A stretch of DNA of 64,000 nt from Pyrobaculum sp. WP30. GTDB lineage: Archaea; Thermoproteota; Thermoprotei; Thermoproteales; Thermoproteaceae. A model generated the notes under the pieces. That model was not told where the DNA came from. It worked only from the letters and a program-made list of their open reading frames with translations, and did no database searches. Both the position numbers and the translations under genes were made by a program. The DNA lies in the NCBI GenBank assembly GCA_001189275.1, contig CP012158.1, positions 1,603,704 through 1,667,703 of the forward strand. The letters are read 5' to 3'. Below are positions 26,863 to 36,021 of this stretch, in pieces (position 1 is the stretch's first letter; the number at the start of each line of letters is the position of its first letter).

Positions 26863-27519
26863 ATGGTCTGTATAATACCGGTGGGCTCCTTTGAGCAACA
26901 CGGCCCCCACCTCCCGCCTACCGTAGACGCAGAGATCGCGCAACACGTCGCGAACGCTCTAGGGGAGAAAATAGGCGCAAGGGTCCTCCCCCCGCTGTTT
27001 TACACATGTAGCGATGAGCACAAGGGCTTCCCCCAGACAATATCGGTGTCATGCCGCCGCTTCATCCCGTATCTTGAAGACGTGGTGCGCTCAGCCGCGG
27101 AGAAATGCGGCGCGGTGATTGTTGTGGTGGGCCACGGCGGTGTGTGGGAAGCCATCAGCATGGTGACTCAGCAGATAAACTACGCGATGGGCCCCGTAGC
27201 GTTTGCAGTCAACATATGGACATACGCGGCGCCGCGCGACCACGCCGGTACAGACGAGACAAGCATATACCTCGCGACAGGCGGAAGGCTGATAGGCGAG
27301 ATGCCCGAGATATGCGAAGGCGACGTCTCCCTATTCGGCAAAATGCCCGTCCACGCCTTCTCCTCCACAGGTATCGTAGGTTGCCTAAAGCCAAGCGAGG
27401 TTTCTGCGGAGAGAGGAAGAGCACTTCTAGACAAAGCCCTTGAAAAAATGGTAAAAAAAGTCGGGGAGTTCCTCGCCCTTACTGGCCGCACCTATTCAGC
27501 GCCTCGGCAAGTTTCTTAA
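26863..27519 (+). CDS. arfB: ArfB-type formylaminopyrimidine deformylase (creatininase family)
   Basis: A creatininase-fold metal amidohydrolase of 218 residues. Metal-site motifs include IIPVGSFEQHGPHLPPTVDAEIA at the N terminus, YTCSDEHKGFPQTIS, and VGHGGVWEA followed by DHAGTDETS. The family contains creatininase, mycofactocin MftE and the archaeal deformylase ArfB; the position beside arfA and arfC makes ArfB by far the best choice. The ATG at 26863 lacks a clear box at the usual spacing: the nearest TATA-like sequence (ttactatacg) is about 34 nt away. Confidence 0.88.
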   Translation: MVCIIPVGSFEQHGPHLPPTVDAEIAQHVANALGEKIGARVLPPLFYTCSDEHKGFPQTISVSCRRFIPYLEDVVRSAAEKCGAVIVVVGHGGVWEAISMVTQQINYAMGPVAFAVNIWTYAAPRDHAGTDETSIYLATGGRLIGEMPEICEGDVSLFGKMPVHAFSSTGIVGCLKPSEVSAERGRALLDKALEKMVKKVGEFLALTGRTYSAPRQVS

Positions 27520-27676
27520 CGGCTTCCACGAGCTCCCTCAACCCCGCTATCTGTATCGTCACAACGGCAGCACCGTTTGTAGCAACGTCGCTTTCCTCTT
27601 CCTTCAGCTGAGAAAGAATTTTCTCAAGTTCGTCCTCCTCCTCTTTCTTTTGAATTTTCTTCTTCAGAATTGACAC
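27479..27676 (-). CDS. Small acidic/basic helical protein
   Basis: A 65-residue protein of unknown function. Residues 4-28 are a highly charged helix (KKKIQKKEEEDELEKILSQL) and residues 35-60 an amphipathic segment (VVTIQIAGLRELVEAVKKLAEAL), so a coiled-coil or helix-strand-helix adaptor is likely. It begins with GTG; its 3' end overlaps the convergent arfB by 41 nt. The composition is coding-like but there is no family evidence. Confidence 0.55.
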   Translation of the reverse strand: MSILKKKIQKKEEEDELEKILSQLKEEESDVATNGAAVVTIQIAGLRELVEAVKKLAEALNRCGQ

Positions 27677-27848
27677 GTAATATCAGCCGCCATAAAAGCA
27701 ACTAAAGACGGTACAGTTTCAGGAGACGGTACCGATATCAACATCATGCACTTTAACAATTCCCGTCTGCGCTAGGCATTAACTTTCTACGCCAAGCCCC
27801 GCCGTCTCCGTAACAGCAAAGGTTATATTAAACCTAGCAGGTGTTTCC

Positions 27849-28859
27849 GTGCTGGTATACTTCTCCCCTGTATTTAAGAACCACGTGCCCCCATACCGCC
27901 ACCCGGAGGCCCCAGACCGTCTGGACCATCTGCTACAAGGCGCGCAGGCGGCAGGCGCCGTAGTAAAGGAGCCGAAGCTGAGGGAAGACACGCGGCGGCT
28001 TATAGAGCTTGCACATGAGAAGAGCTACATAGAGCTGGTCAAGAGGCTGTGCCAAAGTGGACACGCATCTATAGACGGCGATACCTACATATCGCAGGGC
28101 ACCTGCGACGCGGCAACCCTCGCGGTTTCTGCCATAGCAGATGTCTTAGATAGGAGGGAGACGGCGCTCGTCGCCGCAAGACCGCCCGGCCACCACGCGG
28201 GGTTTGCCGGCAGAGCCCTAACTGCGCCCACCCAGGGCTTCTGCATCTTCAACACCGCGGCCATAGGCGCGCTGTATATAGGCGACGGAGCCGCGGTCTT
28301 AGATGTGGATGTACACCACGGCAACGGGACCCAGGAGATACTCTACGACAAGGACCTCCTCTACGTCTCCACGCATCAACACCCCTACACCCTCTACCCC
28401 GGCACCGGCTTCCCCGAGGAGGTAGGCGTCGGCAAGGGCGAGGGCTACAACGTCAACATACCGCTACCCCCGCAGACAGGCGACGACCTCTACGTAAAAG
28501 TGGTAGACGAGGTCATAGTTCCGGTCTTGAGGCAGTACGGCCCCCGCGTCGTCATAATCTCGCTTGGGTGGGACGCCCACAGAGAGGACCCGCTGGCCGA
28601 CATGAACCTAACGCTTAAGAGCTACCTCTACGTCTTCGACGCGGTGCTCAAGCTACAGACCCCCGTCGTGTTCCTCCTAGAGGGGGGCTACAACCGCGAC
28701 GTAATCAAGAGGGGGACCTACGCCCTGGTGCGCTTGGTGGAACACGGCGAGTTTGCGCCAGGGGAGTCCCAGACCGAGACAGACCTCCACGCCAGGAGGA
28801 AGTTCGAGGAGGTGATGAGAGAGGTCAAGACCCACGTCGGCAGATACTGGCGTTTATAG
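27849..28859 (+). CDS. Histone-deacetylase-family amidohydrolase
   Basis: A zinc-dependent deacetylase-fold enzyme of 336 residues. The catalytic His pair is His115-His116 (RPPGHHAGF), the zinc ligands are Asp154, His156 ([10 protein letters not shown]) and Asp242 (GWDAHREDP), and the transition-state tyrosine is Tyr281 (LEGGYN). The active site is complete, so it is expected to be active. Archaeal members may act on acetyl-lysine proteins or on acetylated polyamines and small molecules; the substrate is unknown. GTG start with a TATA-like box (gttatattaaac) near 27820-27832. Confidence 0.92.
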   Translation: MLVYFSPVFKNHVPPYRHPEAPDRLDHLLQGAQAAGAVVKEPKLREDTRRLIELAHEKSYIELVKRLCQSGHASIDGDTYISQGTCDAATLAVSAIADVLDRRETALVAARPPGHHAGFAGRALTAPTQGFCIFNTAAIGALYIGDGAAVLDVDVHHGNGTQEILYDKDLLYVSTHQHPYTLYPGTGFPEEVGVGKGEGYNVNIPLPPQTGDDLYVKVVDEVIVPVLRQYGPRVVIISLGWDAHREDPLADMNLTLKSYLYVFDAVLKLQTPVVFLLEGGYNRDVIKRGTYALVRLVEHGEFAPGESQTETDLHARRKFEEVMREVKTHVGRYWRL

Positions 28860-29714
28860 CAACTTTTCAAGCTCCTTCCGCAGGATGGGACCTGCCTTGA
28901 CCTCCGCGAACTCGTTGAGGATTGTGTCGGTACATATCAGCCTGTCGATGCAACTTCTCACTTTCTCCCTGGCGTCTCTCAGCAACTGGCAGTGGGTCAC
29001 TGCGGCGTAGACCTCTGAGGCGCCTAGAGTCCTGGCGGCTCTGCAGGCGTCTACCAACGTGCCTCCCGTTGATAAGATATCGTCTACTATGGCTACTCTT
29101 TTCCCCCTCAGATCCACGTCGTGCCGTGGGAGGAGAGCGATCGCCCCGGTCTCCCTGTCTCGGTACTTTTCAAAATAGGTGTGGGGAACCCCAAGCGACT
29201 TGGCCACCGCCTCGGCTCTTTGGATAGAGCCGAAGTCGGGGCTTAAGACCACGTCAACTTCAGAAAGCCTCTCGGCGAATTCGGAGGTTGGGTATACGTT
29301 CACCAGGGAGATGCGGGGGGTGTAGTCGGCGATATACGGCTTATGTACATCGAGCGCCACCAGCGCAGACACGGGGTAGCTCCCCAGAATCCTCAAGACG
29401 GTCTTGGAGCTTATGGGTTCGCCGGGCCTAAACCTCCTATCTTGCCGCGCATACGGGAGATACGGTATGAGGAGGATGATCTTCTGCACGCCTAAGTCGC
29501 TCAACGCGTCAAGCGTCAACACCAACTTGACCAAATTGTCGTTTACGTTTGGATAAAGGCGTGTCAACACGGCGACCTCAAGCCCCACATCTTGCGGTAG
29601 GCGGACCAAAACCTCCCCGTCGGGAAAAGTCCTCTCCTCCACCTGCTTCACGGCGCCAACGCCCTCCAAGTCCGCGGCTAGGTCAAAGGCGTTTTGAAAA
29701 ACCAGCACGTCCAT
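28854..29714 (-). CDS. prs: Ribose-phosphate pyrophosphokinase
   Basis: Makes PRPP from ribose 5-phosphate and ATP, feeding nucleotide, NAD and histidine pathways including the nicotinate phosphoribosyltransferase in this window. It has the [18 protein letters not shown] opening, [28 protein letters not shown] and the PRPP loop [13 protein letters not shown]. At 286 residues it is the shorter archaeal class. ATG at 29714 with a TATA box (gatttaaaac) about 24 nt upstream; its 3' end overlaps the HDAC-family gene by 6 nt. Confidence 0.95.
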   Translation of the reverse strand: MDVLVFQNAFDLAADLEGVGAVKQVEERTFPDGEVLVRLPQDVGLEVAVLTRLYPNVNDNLVKLVLTLDALSDLGVQKIILLIPYLPYARQDRRFRPGEPISSKTVLRILGSYPVSALVALDVHKPYIADYTPRISLVNVYPTSEFAERLSEVDVVLSPDFGSIQRAEAVAKSLGVPHTYFEKYRDRETGAIALLPRHDVDLRGKRVAIVDDILSTGGTLVDACRAARTLGASEVYAAVTHCQLLRDAREKVRSCIDRLICTDTILNEFAEVKAGPILRKELEKLL

Positions 29715-29735
29715 GGCCCGTATAAAGTACCTGTT

Positions 29736-30524
29736 TTAAATCTGTCTATTCTCGGAGGCCCACTCCACGGCGTGTTTCAAGGTCTTCGACACGCCGCTTG
29801 TCTTCACCGCGACCACTATAATCCTGTCTGACTGCCTCCTGTATTTCTCGCCGTTGAAGTCCCCGTATATCTCCTCAATGGAGAACCCCACGCTGGACAG
29901 CATGATCCGTAGCTCGCCTAGGCTGTAGAGGGTGAGCTCCAAGACCCGCTCCCCGAGATACTGCCCAGCCCTGTATATGTGTCTAGTCTCTCTTATTCGA
30001 GAGGTCACCGGGTTGTAATACGCCGTGCTTAGCACCCTGTAGGGGCCGGCGGAGATCCAGAAGTTCCACACCTCGCCGAGGGAGGCATATATGTCCTCTA
30101 TCTTCTCCTTGTTCGCCACGTCTATTAGGAGCCGCCCACCTGGCTTAACAACGCCGGAGAGCCACGTCAAGAGCTCCATCTCCACCTCCTCCCCAAACAT
30201 CCCAAAGGTGGAGTGCATGATGTAGGCGCCGTGAAAGGCGTTACGGCGGAAAGGTAAATTCCTCACATCGGCTTGTATAACGTCGCCAAACCTTTTCGCC
30301 GTCTTCAGATACTTTATATTTACGTCGACCCCCACCACGCCGTCCCGCGGGAGGTGGGCCATATGTCTGCCGTGGCCGCACGCCACGTCAAGCACCCGCA
30401 CGCCGGGCTCCGCCTTAAGCGCCCTCTGTATAAACAACGCCTCTGCTCTTGAGACCTCCTCTCCTCTGTAATGCATCATAAAATCAAGGTAAATATCATC
30501 GAAGAACTGCTCTACCCAGCTCAC
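29736..30524 (-). CDS. SAM-dependent methyltransferase
   Basis: A class I methyltransferase of about 262 residues. After a short helical N terminus (WVEQFFDDIYLDF) comes SAM motif I VLDVACGHGRHMAHLP, an acidic VGVDVN strand, QADVRNLPF and a motif IV region GAYIMHSTFGMF. It resembles small-molecule or lipid methyltransferases; the substrate is not evident. I prefer the GTG at 30524, with a TATA box (ttataatat) about 23 nt upstream, over the frame opening at 30590. Confidence 0.85.
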   Translation of the reverse strand: MSWVEQFFDDIYLDFMMHYRGEEVSRAEALFIQRALKAEPGVRVLDVACGHGRHMAHLPRDGVVGVDVNIKYLKTAKRFGDVIQADVRNLPFRRNAFHGAYIMHSTFGMFGEEVEMELLTWLSGVVKPGGRLLIDVANKEKIEDIYASLGEVWNFWISAGPYRVLSTAYYNPVTSRIRETRHIYRAGQYLGERVLELTLYSLGELRIMLSSVGFSIEEIYGDFNGEKYRRQSDRIIVVAVKTSGVSKTLKHAVEWASENRQI

Positions 30525-30630
30525 AGTCACGGAGAACCCGCATATTATAACTTTCACATCAAGCAGCAATGGAAGACGGGGCCTAATCACGCCTGTGCAC
30601 TACTAGGACATCCTTTTACCAAGTCCCCAA

Positions 30631-31674
30631 CTACTGCTTATTCGGCAACGCCCTGAGAAGATCCTGTATGTTGCGGGCTTCTCTATGTCCAGCGGCCTTC
30701 CTCAACCTGTTCATAACGGCAAGTCCCAACCCCATCTCCTCAATCGCCGGCACAAGCCCCACGTCTACCCCTAGTCTGTCGAGGTCTCTAAGAGACTTGT
30801 AGAGGTTTTTCGCGACTTCGTATAGGTCGGCCCCCATCTGTATCACGGCGTCGGCATCTGCGCACCGCCCCATCGCGCAGAGCACGGCCACCCTCACGCC
30901 CCGCGTCTTCAGGTCCTTCGCGGCTTCTTTCAGATCGAAGTGGATTATTATCAGCGGGGTGCTCGGCGCGTAGTGTCGATACTTCATGCCGGGCGCCAGA
31001 GCTACGTCGGCCTCGGCCAAGCCCCGGGCCACCGGCGGCACCTCTATATGGCCGAAGTATTTCTCGAGCTCCTCTACTGTGAAAGGGCCCGGCCGCAACA
31101 GAACCGGCGGCTTCTTCGTCACGTCTATTATCGTGGACTCAACGCCTAAGAAGGTGGGGCCGCCGTCGATTATGACGTCCACCTCCCCGTCTAAGTCCTC
31201 AACCACGTGAGCCGCCGTGGTGGGGCTGGGGCGACCCGCCTTATTTGCGCTGGGCCCGGCGATGGGGGCCTCCAGCTCCCTTATGATAGCCAGCGGTATG
31301 GGGTGCGCAGGAGCTCTCACAGCCACGGTGTCGAGACCGGCGGTTACGCAACGGGACACGACGCCACGGGACCTCACCACCACTGTGATGGGCCCCGGCC
31401 ACACCCGCCGCAAAACGTCCACCAGCTCGTCCGGTATGTAGCCCACGGTCTCGGCCATTTCCACGGAATTCACGTGAACAATCAGGGGGTTGTCAGGCGG
31501 CCTCCCCTTCGCCTTAAAAACCTTGGCGCATCCCTCATCGCTTTGGGCATGCGTAAACAAGCCGTAGACGGTCTCGGTGGGCGCCGCCACTATGCCGTCT
31601 CTCCTCAATGCGTCGACAGCCACGCGGATAACATCCCTGTCAGGGGCGAGGGGGTCTGTACGTAGCAACAGCAC
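30631..31674 (-). CDS. sua5: Sua5 threonylcarbamoyl-AMP synthase
   Basis: Makes threonylcarbamoyl-AMP, the donor for t6A37 of ANN-decoding tRNAs. The YrdC domain shows GIVAAPTETVYGLFT, KVFKAKGRPPDNPLIVHV and GPSANKAGRPSPTT; a linker and the C-terminal Sua5 domain follow (YRHYAPSTPLIIIH onward). At 347 residues it is the two-domain Sua5 type, not stand-alone YrdC. GTG start at 31674, 22 nt from a TATA-like element that also sits at the right distance for the divergent gene. The downstream ms2t6A methylthiotransferase at 53837-55087 acts on the same base. Confidence 0.95.
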   Translation of the reverse strand: MLLLRTDPLAPDRDVIRVAVDALRRDGIVAAPTETVYGLFTHAQSDEGCAKVFKAKGRPPDNPLIVHVNSVEMAETVGYIPDELVDVLRRVWPGPITVVVRSRGVVSRCVTAGLDTVAVRAPAHPIPLAIIRELEAPIAGPSANKAGRPSPTTAAHVVEDLDGEVDVIIDGGPTFLGVESTIIDVTKKPPVLLRPGPFTVEELEKYFGHIEVPPVARGLAEADVALAPGMKYRHYAPSTPLIIIHFDLKEAAKDLKTRGVRVAVLCAMGRCADADAVIQMGADLYEVAKNLYKSLRDLDRLGVDVGLVPAIEEMGLGLAVMNRLRKAAGHREARNIQDLLRALPNKQ

Positions 31675-31690
31675 GAGAATCGGCGGGAGT

Positions 31691-31701
31691 AATATTATAA
31701 A
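31691..31701. promoter_or_regulatory. TATA element placed for both divergent genes
   Basis: AATATTATAAA lies between the GTG of sua5 (31674, reverse) and the ATG of the dehydrogenase gene (31722, forward). The gap is only 47 nt and this is its only AT-rich run, centred about 22 and 26 nt from the two starts. One TATA-binding site may therefore direct leaderless transcription both ways. Confidence 0.5.
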
Positions 31702-31721
31702 CCTTGCCCTGCACCAACTTC

Positions 31722-32537
31722 ATGGAGCACATCACCGTGGTGGGAATGGGCAACATGGGAAAAGCCTTCGCGAGGCGCGCCGCCTCCCAGGGCTTCTACG
31801 TGTTTTGGTGGAACCGCACGAGGGAGAAGGTGAGGGATGTTCCAGGCACCCCCATCTCCAAGCTGGCCGACGCCAAGGGCCTCGTGGTGGTGTTTGTCGC
31901 CGACGACAAGGCGCTCTTCGACGTGTTGCCTGAGGTGGGAGGCGACTACGTGGCTCTTTCGGGAACCTACTCGGTAGACGGCGTGAGGAGGTCTGTTGAG
32001 ATGCTGGCGGCCCGGGGGAGGAAGAGCTTCGCCATGCCTGTGGTGGGTAGCCCCCGCAACGTGGAGGCTGGCGACGCGATATATATCGTGGGGGCCCCAG
32101 ACGACGTATACACCAAGCTGAGATTTACGCTTGAGAGATTCGGCGTACTTTTCCACGTGGGAGACAGCGTAAAGGCCGCGGCGCTGAAGCTAGCCTACAA
32201 CTCGCTTCTCATATCTACGGTGGCTGTGCTGGGCGAGTCTCTCTCCCTAGCGTCTAAATACGGGGTTAAGCCCGACGTGTTTAGAGAGTTGCTGTCGCAT
32301 ACCGTGTTTAAAGATTTTGCCGCGCGGTATATAGACAGAATGCTAGGCGGCGGCACGCCTACATTCACGATCAGGAACGCCGCTAAGGATATGCGTTACG
32401 CCTCGCTGGCGGCGGGAGAGGCTGAGGCGGGCAACGTGGCGATAAGCGGCGTCAAGGCTCTGTATGAGTTGCTAACGGCTATGGGATACGGCGACGAGGA
32501 CTACGTAAAGGCGGGCGTGTTGGCGGGGAGGAAATGA
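31722..32537 (+). CDS. NAD(P)-dependent beta-hydroxyacid dehydrogenase family protein
   Basis: A 271-residue member of the 3-hydroxyisobutyrate/6-phosphogluconate dehydrogenase group, which oxidises beta-hydroxy acids or reduces the semialdehydes. The N terminus ITVVGMGNMGKAFARRA is the Rossmann motif, WWNRTREK the second strand, VVGSPRNVEAGDAIYIVGA the substrate-binding region, and KLAYNSLLIST holds the catalytic lysine position. The ATG at 31722 is fixed by the TATA element 26 nt upstream. First gene of a four-gene operon leading to asnS. Confidence 0.88.
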   Translation: MEHITVVGMGNMGKAFARRAASQGFYVFWWNRTREKVRDVPGTPISKLADAKGLVVVFVADDKALFDVLPEVGGDYVALSGTYSVDGVRRSVEMLAARGRKSFAMPVVGSPRNVEAGDAIYIVGAPDDVYTKLRFTLERFGVLFHVGDSVKAAALKLAYNSLLISTVAVLGESLSLASKYGVKPDVFRELLSHTVFKDFAARYIDRMLGGGTPTFTIRNAAKDMRYASLAAGEAEAGNVAISGVKALYELLTAMGYGDEDYVKAGVLAGRK

Positions 32538-32785
32538 CGGTGTGGGACTACGCGTTGCTTCTCGCGGTGTCGTTAATAATGTTGATTTTCTTCATGTACA
32601 TGTTCTGGAGGGAATCGCTGACGAGGGGACGGGAGAGGCTGGCCGAGGTATATACCGTGATCAAATGCGGCGACGGGGCGGAGAGAAGGAGGAAATACCA
32701 AGACGGGGACTACGTGGGGAAGCAGACGGAGGAATGCGCCGGTGGCGTCATCACAGGGATTTATAAAGAGACGCCGCAACAATAG
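32534..32785 (+). CDS. Small membrane-anchored protein
   Basis: An 83-residue protein of unknown function. Residues 3-26 form one membrane helix (YALLLAVSLIMLIFFMYMFW); a charged region follows with two cysteines about 20 residues apart (VIKCGDG and EECAGG). It overlaps the preceding dehydrogenase gene by 4 nt (ATGA) and ends 3 nt before asnS, so it is certainly transcribed with them. The short soluble part could be a small metal- or partner-binding domain. Confidence 0.75.
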   Translation: MTVWDYALLLAVSLIMLIFFMYMFWRESLTRGRERLAEVYTVIKCGDGAERRRKYQDGDYVGKQTEECAGGVITGIYKETPQQ

Positions 32786-32788
32786 GCG

Positions 32789-34084
32789 ATGGAGGTATTC
32801 AAAAAAGCGGTTCCCATATCAGAGGCTGTAAGATGGGGCGAGGGCCGCGTCACAGTTAGGGGCTGGGTCTACCGCAAGAGGGTGCTTAAGGAGAAGATCT
32901 TCCTGGTGCTGAGAGATTCCACCGGCATACTCCAGCTCGTCTTGCCGAGAGACAGATTCAAAAACGCCGAGGAGCTCAACCTGGAGTCCTCCCTTGTAGC
33001 CACGGGCACCTTGGTGAAGGAGCCACGGGCGCCGGGGGGAGTTGAGCTCCACGTGGAGAGCATAGACTGGGCCTACGCCGGCGAGCCGTACCCAATCAAC
33101 GAAGACGCCGCTGTTGCCGACAGCGAGTATCTGCTGGACGTGAGGCATCTATGGCTTAGAAGCAGGAAGATGCAGGCGGTTTTGAGGATAAGACACACGG
33201 TATTTGGCGCCTTGCACGAGTACTTCAGGAAAAACGGCTTCTACGAGGTGCAGACGCCGATGTTTATAACCGCGGCCGTGGAGGGCGGCGCCACGCTTTT
33301 CAAGGTGGACTACTTCGGCCAGCCGGTTTACCTAACCCAAAGCTCCCAGTTCTACCTAGAGGCCCTCATTTTCAGTCTCGAGAAGGTCTACGTGGTGGCG
33401 CCTAGCTTCAGGGCTGAGCCTTCGAGGACTAGGAGGCATCTGACGGAGTTTTGGCACGCTGAGATGGAGATCGCTTGGGCAGACGTTGAAGACGCGGCGC
33501 GGGTTGGGGAGGAGGTGATAAGCTACGTGGTGGAGAAGGTGTTGCAGGAGAGGCAGGAGGAGCTAAAGCTCCTAGGCCGCAGAACCGAGCCGCTTGAGAG
33601 GACGAAGCCGCCGTTTTACCGGGTGAGCTACGACGAGGCGATAGAGATTCTGCAGAAGAAGGGTGTGAAGATAGGCTGGGGCGACGACATAGGCGCCGAC
33701 GAGGAGAGGGCGCTGACGCTTGAGTTCGACAAGCCGATAGTGCTCTACGGCTTCCCGGAGAAGCTCAAGGCCTTCTACCACAGGAACAACCCCAAGAGGC
33801 CTGAGGTCACGCTCAGTTTCGACGTACTCCTCCCCGAGGGCTATGGGGAGGTCATCGGCGGCGGCGAGAGGATATACGACGCCAAGGAGCTGGTAGACAA
33901 GATCATACGTTTTGGTTTAAACCCGGAGGATTACCAGTGGTACATCGACCTAAGGAGGTACGGCTCAGTGCCGCACTCGGGCTTCGGCCTCGGCATGGAC
34001 CGCCTCACCATGTGGATCACAGGCGCGGACCACGTAAGAGACGTCGTGCCGTTTCCGCGTGACGTCAGGAGGACGCGGCCCTAA
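32789..34084 (+). CDS. asnS: Asparaginyl-tRNA synthetase
   Basis: A class IIb synthetase of 431 residues with an OB-fold anticodon domain (VTVRGWVYRKRVLKEKIFLVLRD region) and a catalytic core. Motif 2 reads FRAEPSRTRRHLTEFWHAEMEIA, the wording of AsnRS; AspRS would show the HLNE...SEMAF form instead. Motif 3 is GFGLGMDRLTMWI. It is third in an operon with the dehydrogenase, the small membrane protein and an AK6-like kinase. AsnRS versus nondiscriminating AspRS is judged from motif 2 and the HLWLRSRKM segment only. Confidence 0.9.
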   Translation: MEVFKKAVPISEAVRWGEGRVTVRGWVYRKRVLKEKIFLVLRDSTGILQLVLPRDRFKNAEELNLESSLVATGTLVKEPRAPGGVELHVESIDWAYAGEPYPINEDAAVADSEYLLDVRHLWLRSRKMQAVLRIRHTVFGALHEYFRKNGFYEVQTPMFITAAVEGGATLFKVDYFGQPVYLTQSSQFYLEALIFSLEKVYVVAPSFRAEPSRTRRHLTEFWHAEMEIAWADVEDAARVGEEVISYVVEKVLQERQEELKLLGRRTEPLERTKPPFYRVSYDEAIEILQKKGVKIGWGDDIGADEERALTLEFDKPIVLYGFPEKLKAFYHRNNPKRPEVTLSFDVLLPEGYGEVIGGGERIYDAKELVDKIIRFGLNPEDYQWYIDLRRYGSVPHSGFGLGMDRLTMWITGADHVRDVVPFPRDVRRTRP

Positions 34085-34634
34085 AGCCCTCATCGCGGGG
34101 ACGCCCGGCGTGGGCAAGACGACGCAGTGTAGAAAACTTGCGCGGTGGCTCTCCACCCGTTGCATCACCGTGGGGGATGTCTTAGCTAAAACGCCGTATG
34201 TCAGGTACATACCGGAGCTAGACACCTACGAGGTGGTGGATTTCCAAAACTCGCGGGCCTTGGTGTATATGGCCGTGGCGCCTGGCGACGTGGTGGACAC
34301 ACATGCGGTTGAGCTTTCGCCGGATCCGGAGGTTGTGGTTGTCCTCCGCAAGGCGCCTGACGTTTTGTATAGAGAGCTCGCCGAGAGGGGGTGGCCCTCG
34401 AAGAAGATACTAGACAACGTATGGGCTGAGATGCTGGATGTTGTTTACATAAAGGCGGTGGAGAGGTGGGGGGAGGTGGTTCAGATAGACGTAACCCGGA
34501 GAACCCCTGAGGAGACCTTTGAGGTTTTGAAGCTCTGCGTCGGAGAAAAGAGATGCAGTAGCGACGAGGTGGATTGGCTGGGCTACGCGGAGAAGACGGG
34601 TTTCCTAGATTTTATCGAGCGTCTGTCTCGCTAG
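34059..34634 (+). CDS. AK6/Fap7-like adenylate kinase
   Basis: A 191-residue P-loop protein with AGTPGVGKTTQCRKLA, the VVDTHAVEL strand and the VVVLRKAPDVLYRELAERGW lid-like segment, matching the archaeal putative adenylate kinase group related to Fap7/hCINAP, which has weak adenylate kinase activity and assists 40S maturation in eukaryotes. The region after residue 150 (CVGEKRCSSDEVDWLGYAEKTGFLDFIERL) is a C-terminal extension. It starts on GTG inside the end of asnS (26-nt overlap), so translational coupling is probable. Confidence 0.82.
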   Translation: MTSGGRGPKALIAGTPGVGKTTQCRKLARWLSTRCITVGDVLAKTPYVRYIPELDTYEVVDFQNSRALVYMAVAPGDVVDTHAVELSPDPEVVVVLRKAPDVLYRELAERGWPSKKILDNVWAEMLDVVYIKAVERWGEVVQIDVTRRTPEETFEVLKLCVGEKRCSSDEVDWLGYAEKTGFLDFIERLSR

Positions 34635-34998
34635 TGGTGCTCCTCTTGACGGTCTTCCTCTCGACGTGGATAAGAACCCTCCAGCCTTGTTGCGTGAGCC
34701 TCTTCAGCACCCCCCTGAGGGTGTTTTTAGGCGACGCCAAAATCACGTAATACACCACGCCCCCGGAGGTGTAAAGCCTTGCGACGTAGCGCCGACCCGC
34801 CGTGTCTTCCAACACCGTGTCTAACACGTACATGTCCTTCAGCTTCGGCATGACGGCGAGGAGATCCACCTGGATCGCCTCCAGCTCCTCCACGTACTTC
34901 ACAGGCTTTGTCCCCGTCTCTCTGAGGCCGGCGATTCTGAAGTCTAGAAAAGCCACGCCGTAATCGCGGCCGGCCCTCAGAAGAGCCACAGCTCTCAT
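34612..34998 (-). CDS. Conserved-looking protein of unknown function
   Basis: A protein of about 128 residues with an alpha/beta pattern: VALLRAGRDYGVAFLDFRI, VDLLAVMPKLKDMYVLDTVLED, ARLYTSGGVVYYVILASP and RGVLKRLTQQGWRVLIHVER. No catalytic motif is recognisable. The ATG at 34998 fits the TATA box (gattttaaac) about 26 nt upstream; a GTG two codons earlier (35004) is possible. Its 3' end overlaps the convergent AK6-like gene by 23 nt. Confidence 0.7.
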   Translation of the reverse strand: MRAVALLRAGRDYGVAFLDFRIAGLRETGTKPVKYVEELEAIQVDLLAVMPKLKDMYVLDTVLEDTAGRRYVARLYTSGGVVYYVILASPKNTLRGVLKRLTQQGWRVLIHVERKTVKRSTTSETDAR

Positions 34999-35028
34999 AT
35001 CCACAACACTGTCTGGAGGTTTAAAATC

Positions 35029-36021
35029 TTATCTCGTAAGCACGCCCAAGGCGGTCTCTAGTATCAACGCAGTTGGGTCCTCCAACTTAGGGCCACCCCT
35101 CCGCCCCATCTTAAGCATCTCCCCGACCGCCGCTAAACAGCCCTCGAGGTCTCTACACCTAAAAAACGGAGCACCTATCTTCTGGAGATACGCGTCTATG
35201 TAGTAGTCGCCGGGGAAGTAGGAAAGGGCCGGCACGCCGAGGAGAGCCGCCTCGGTGGCCATCGTGGCGCCACCTGTGACGACGCCTGCGGAGAAGTAGG
35301 CAAGTTGCAGATGGTCAACAGCCTCGGTGAGGTTAACAACGCCGTCGATGATTTGATCCGGGTACCGAGGCACGTTGACCACCACGTAGCCCCTTTTCAG
35401 AAACTCCTCCACAAGCCTCAGCCTTAATTTGGCGAAATCCCATCTGTAGTAAGAGGCGTGGACCTCCTCCGGCCTAAACACCACGTACTCCCCCCTCCTT
35501 AGCCCAAGCCGCCTTATAACCTCCTCGTCTGGGACAAATCTAGAGATCCACATGTATTCAAACACGCTGTTAAACTCCACGACGCGTTTCGGGCAGTATG
35601 CGGCCCACGCATCCCGAGGTATGGCGGAAGGCGCGATGAGCACCTCCGACAGAGGCAACGTCAGCCTATTCACATGCGTGGCATGTGGCGTGTCGTTGAG
35701 AATCACGATGGGTTTCCCCAGGCCAAACACGACGCGCGCGGCGTCGGGCGACGGAAAGCTCAACATGCCGTCGACCTCCTTGGCCACCTCGGCGAGTTGC
35801 CTCTGTCTCTCAATTCCGAACACCAACTTCTCATAGGGCGTTGCGCCGTATCTCCCAAAGCAGTTATGCGGAACGCCGTATATACGCAACATGTCGGCCA
35901 GGTGCATGTACTCGCGACACGCGATGGCTACCTCAACGCCGCGTCTCGCGCCCTCCTGGAAGAGTACGGCGGCGATCCTCGCCTGCTTAGGCGTAAGCGC
36001 GTCGAATAGAAACCTAGTCAT
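35029..36021 (-). CDS. DUF354 family protein (glycosyltransferase-like fold)
   Basis: A 330-residue protein resembling archaeal DUF354, which has a GT-B-like two-lobe fold. The N-terminal lobe begins [25 protein letters not shown]; the C-terminal lobe contains [16 protein letters not shown] and the donor-loop-like [32 protein letters not shown]. It may transfer a sugar for surface glycans, in keeping with the sugar nucleotidyltransferase two genes upstream; this is inference. ATG at 36021 overlaps the gltX stop by 8 nt. Last gene of a three-gene operon. Confidence 0.8.
   Translation of the reverse strand: MTRFLFDALTPKQARIAAVLFQEGARRGVEVAIACREYMHLADMLRIYGVPHNCFGRYGATPYEKLVFGIERQRQLAEVAKEVDGMLSFPSPDAARVVFGLGKPIVILNDTPHATHVNRLTLPLSEVLIAPSAIPRDAWAAYCPKRVVEFNSVFEYMWISRFVPDEEVIRRLGLRRGEYVVFRPEEVHASYYRWDFAKLRLRLVEEFLKRGYVVVNVPRYPDQIIDGVVNLTEAVDHLQLAYFSAGVVTGGATMATEAALLGVPALSYFPGDYYIDAYLQKIGAPFFRCRDLEGCLAAVGEMLKMGRRGGPKLEDPTALILETALGVLTR

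Noticed and set aside
27677-27848. Possible C/D box small RNA (atgatgt and ctga near 27715-27750) or a tiny reverse frame
   Set aside because: The C box is imperfect and no second box pair with correct spacing was found; the repeated agacggtac words are too short to interpret.
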